Source: Sulfurospirillum oryzae (GTDB lineage: Bacteria; Campylobacterota; Campylobacteria; Campylobacterales; Sulfurospirillaceae). From it: a stretch of DNA of 64,000 bases. The notes under the pieces are model-generated. The model saw only the letters and a program-made list of their open reading frames with translations. It ran no database searches and was not told where the DNA came from. The stretch covers positions 310,001 to 374,000 of the forward strand of contig NZ_JANZKZ010000002.1 of assembly GCF_025770725.1 (NCBI RefSeq), given 5' to 3'. Below are positions 62,607 to 64,000 of the stretch, piece by piece. The position numbers and the translations under genes were made by a program. Position 1 is the stretch's first letter. The number at the start of each line of letters is the position of its first letter.

Positions 62607-63287
62607 TTATTGTAATTTTACTGCTGTAGTTGTTGTATGATAATGATGCTTTGTATCTGTTTTTACTGTTTTTGTTGTAACGCTTGAATATGTGTTTGAA
62701 GAAACAGAATGATTAGTCGAAAATGCAATAAGGGCATCTGCCCGTAATGAATAAGCTTCTTGAACTAAATCTTCAGGAATACCTTTTTCATTATTGAGAC
62801 TTGATGATAAAAATCCTAATGATATAAATTTTTCATTATTAATGTTAGTAAGACTAGTAACGTGTAGCATATTTTTATAGAGTAATAGCTCTATTGCTTC
62901 AATCGATAACGGCTGAGCTTTTTGATAAAAAAATTCTTTGATAGCTTTAAAAAAACCATTAGAGCCATAAAACAAAATAATTAAGCCAATAATACCTCCT
63001 GCAGCAGCTCCACCACCACTTCCACCACTTAAAAGCATGATACCTATAGCAACAAGCATCATTATTAAGGATGTAACAATATATTTAATGAATTCTTTCA
63101 ATCGCCACTTCGGATCACTTTTAAATTTTTGCTCTATCGTTTCTTGCTGTAATGCATGAATCTTAGATGCCTCTTTTTTAATAAGGTCAAAATCAATCTT
63201 TTGAAGAGGAGGGTGAGGAATTTCTTTGGGAACTGGCAAAGGTAATGAAAGTAATTTTTGAGGTTCTAACAACTCTATATCAACCAT
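62607..63287 (-). CDS. Membrane protein with a YbjQ-like C-terminal domain, tentative
   Basis: A 226-residue protein at the right end of the element. AGAAGGAAAA precedes the ATG at 63287 (MVDIELLEPQK); the frame is open to 63320. A Pro-rich N terminus is followed by two membrane segments (YIVTSLIMMLVAIGIMLLSG, GGIIGLIILFYGSNGFF) joined by a Gly-rich turn. The C terminus (EAYSLRADALIAFSTNHS ... YHTTTTAVKL) resembles the A-x-x-x-G/R-A-D-A-hydrophobic pattern of YbjQ/heavy-metal-binding-like small domains. The role is unknown; it points towards the mobilisation genes. Confidence 0.5.
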   Translation of the reverse strand: MVDIELLEPQKLLSLPLPVPKEIPHPPLQKIDFDLIKKEASKIHALQQETIEQKFKSDPKWRLKEFIKYIVTSLIMMLVAIGIMLLSGGSGGGAAAGGIIGLIILFYGSNGFFKAIKEFFYQKAQPLSIEAIELLLYKNMLHVTSLTNINNEKFISLGFLSSSLNNEKGIPEDLVQEAYSLRADALIAFSTNHSVSSNTYSSVTTKTVKTDTKHHYHTTTTAVKLQ

Positions 63288-63364
63288 TTTTTTCCTTCTA
63301 AAAACTAATTCAAGAGGCAAATTGTAATGATGACAAATTATAACATAAAATATTACTAAAACTA

Positions 63365-63387
63365 TTGTAGTAAAAATGTAGTAAAAA
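63365..63387 (+). repeat. Right copy of the tandem TTGTAGTAAAA motif
   Basis: Two tandem units, 62 bases inside attR, 22 of 23 bases identical to 41398-41420 and in the same orientation. Best explained as integrase arm-type binding sites at both ends. Confidence 0.5.
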
Positions 63388-63449
63388 AAGGATTTTTTTG
63401 AAACTTAAAAAGAAAGGAAATAAGCTTTAAAAACTCGATTTAAAGGGGA

Positions 63450-63506
63450 TGGTACCTGAGGCCGGACTCGAACCGGCACATGTCTCCATACTAGATTTTG
63501 AGTCTA
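63450..63506 (-). repeat. attR: 57-bp direct repeat inside tRNA-Leu
   Basis: The 3' part of the intact tRNA gene, matching attL at 56 of 57 positions. It restores a complete tRNA after integration. Confidence 0.9.
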
Positions 63507-63534
63507 GCGCGTCTACCAATTTCACCACTCAGGC
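63450..63534 (-). tRNA. tRNA-Leu (anticodon CAA)
   Basis: On the minus strand the gene starts GCCTGAGTGGTGAAATTGGT and ends in the encoded CCA. The acceptor stem GCCTGAG pairs with CTCAGGT. The anticodon stem-loop CTAGA-CTCAAAA-TCTAG gives anticodon CAA. The long variable arm (TATGGAGACATGT) and the T arm GCCGG-TTCGAGT-CCGGC show a class II leucine tRNA. It is the integration target of the element. Confidence 0.97.
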
Positions 63535-63563
63535 ACAATAATTAAGAGTTGGAATTATACAAA

Positions 63564-63605
63564 AAAAAGCTTAAACATCAGTAAAACTGTATGTTTAAGC
63601 TTTTT
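63564..63605 (-). terminator. Terminator of the HU gene
   Basis: A perfect 15-bp stem (63564-63578 with 63591-63605, AAAAAGCTTAAACAT) and a 12-base loop. On the minus strand it ends in a run of eight T residues. It lies 12 bases after the HU stop and before the tRNA gene. Confidence 0.88.
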
Positions 63606-63617
63606 GAGGCGAAGAAA

Positions 63618-63896
63618 TTAAGCTTTTGCTACAACGTCTTTAAGTTTTTTACCAACTTTAAATTTAACGGCTGTAGTTTTAGCTACGTCAACGACTCTAT
63701 TTGTACCAGGAACTCTAGCTTTTCTAGCAGCTCTTGTAGCAGTACTGAATGTACCAAAACCGATAAAGCTTACATCTTTGCCAGCAACTAGTGCTTCAGT
63801 GATTGCTTCTAGAGCTGCATCGACAGCTTTTTGACTATCTTTCTTAGAAAGACCTGCTTTCTCAGAGACCGCTTGGATAAATTCCGCTTTTTTCAT
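63618..63896 (-). CDS. hup: HU-family nucleoid DNA-binding protein
   Basis: A 92-residue histone-like protein. It begins MKKAEFIQAVSEKAGLSKKD, with the helical dimerisation part; the DNA-binding arm contains FIGFGTFSTATRAARKARVP followed by GTNRVVDVAKTTAVKFKVGK. The usual Gly-rich turn and arginines in the arm are present. AAGGAATGAG precedes the ATG. It compacts DNA and bends it at recombination sites, so it could also assist excision of the adjacent element. Confidence 0.96.
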   Translation of the reverse strand: MKKAEFIQAVSEKAGLSKKDSQKAVDAALEAITEALVAGKDVSFIGFGTFSTATRAARKARVPGTNRVVDVAKTTAVKFKVGKKLKDVVAKA

Positions 63897-63930
63897 TGCT
63901 CATTCCTTAATATAAAGTGTTTGTGCGAGG

Positions 63931-63936
63931 ATTGTA
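63931..63936 (-). promoter_or_regulatory. Predicted HU -10 box
   Basis: TACAAT on the minus strand, 34 bases upstream of the HU ATG, within the short palindrome ATTGTACAAT and preceded by a long T run (TGTCTTTTTTTAAAAAAAAT), typical of Campylobacterota promoters. Confidence 0.45.
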
Positions 63937-64000
63937 CAATTTTTTTTAAAAAAAGACAATAATATTTTTTAAAAAGTTAAAGAATAGTGCCAAAAAGTCG

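Larger units (their letters stand above)
41217..63506. mobile_element. Integrative mobilisable element in tRNA-Leu(CAA)
   Basis: Bounded by a 57-bp direct repeat of the tRNA-Leu 3' part with one mismatch. Contains a tyrosine integrase, a phage-type regulator region, a MOBF relaxase, a ParA-like ATPase, a coupling protein, a TraG/VirB6-like membrane protein and cargo at the left. The conserved palindrome of the surrounding chromosome is absent. No VirB4 or other mating-channel ATPase was found. Base composition changes several times inside, so the element is mosaic. Confidence 0.88.

Overview
The window is about 41 kb of conserved chromosome from a member of the Campylobacterota, most likely a Sulfurospirillum-like species, then an integrated mobile element of about 22 kb (41217-63506) and a short stretch of chromosome on its right. 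The host assignment rests on gene order remembered from Campylobacter jejuni: pgsA, SDR reductase, dapA, M16 peptidase, pyrD, msbA, cysS, murJ, DUF342, ruvA, ddl, hydrolase, murF; then argG, rplI, hslV, hslU, era; and S4 protein, trpD, tsaE, lptB, rpoN. The Pta-AckA pair and a Cts-type transformation operon also fit. No database search was possible, so the genus is an inference.

Layout of the core. 1-10095 (minus strand): envelope, lipid, lysine and pyrimidine genes. 10228-16498 (plus): DUF342 protein, ruvA, ddl, an antitoxin-like protein, an alpha/beta hydrolase, acylphosphatase and murF. 16569-19888: pta-ackA. 19934-21652: yqeY, flgH and an unknown gene. 21702-30540 (minus): an eight-gene type II secretion/type IV pilus-like operon matching the cts genes for DNA uptake. 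30600-35489 (minus): era, hslU, hslV, rplI, a rhodanese and argG. 35646-39305 (plus): RqcP-like S4 protein, trpD, tsaE, lptB, rpoN. 39302-41096 (minus): a DnaJ-domain protein, bpt and a 56-residue coiled-coil protein. Across this core the palindrome TTACATGTAA recurs far above chance (15 exact copies found by eye). It forms part of two terminators and has no exact copy in the mobile element.

Mobile element. It sits in the 3' part of a tRNA-Leu(CAA) gene, marked by a 57-bp direct repeat with one mismatch (41217-41273 and 63450-63506). A 23-bp tandem motif lies just inside both ends and could be integrase arm sites. The left part is cargo: a remnant of an MqsR-like toxin gene with a strong promoter, a protein kinase-TPR pair bounded by 24-bp near-identical repeats, a remnant of a second gene, and a large YobI-like P-loop NTPase followed by a protein with features of an ADP-ribosyltransferase fold. 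These are candidate defence systems. The middle holds a tyrosine integrase and a divergent regulator/operator region. The right part is for mobilisation: a TraG/VirB6-like membrane protein, small membrane proteins, a ParA/StbB-like ATPase, a small DNA-binding protein, an array of 11 GCNACC units with a mean spacing of 10.4 bp, a MOBF relaxase-helicase with a small gene nested in its 3' end, and a VirD4-like coupling protein. No VirB4-type ATPase or other channel genes were seen, so the element looks mobilisable rather than self-transmissible.
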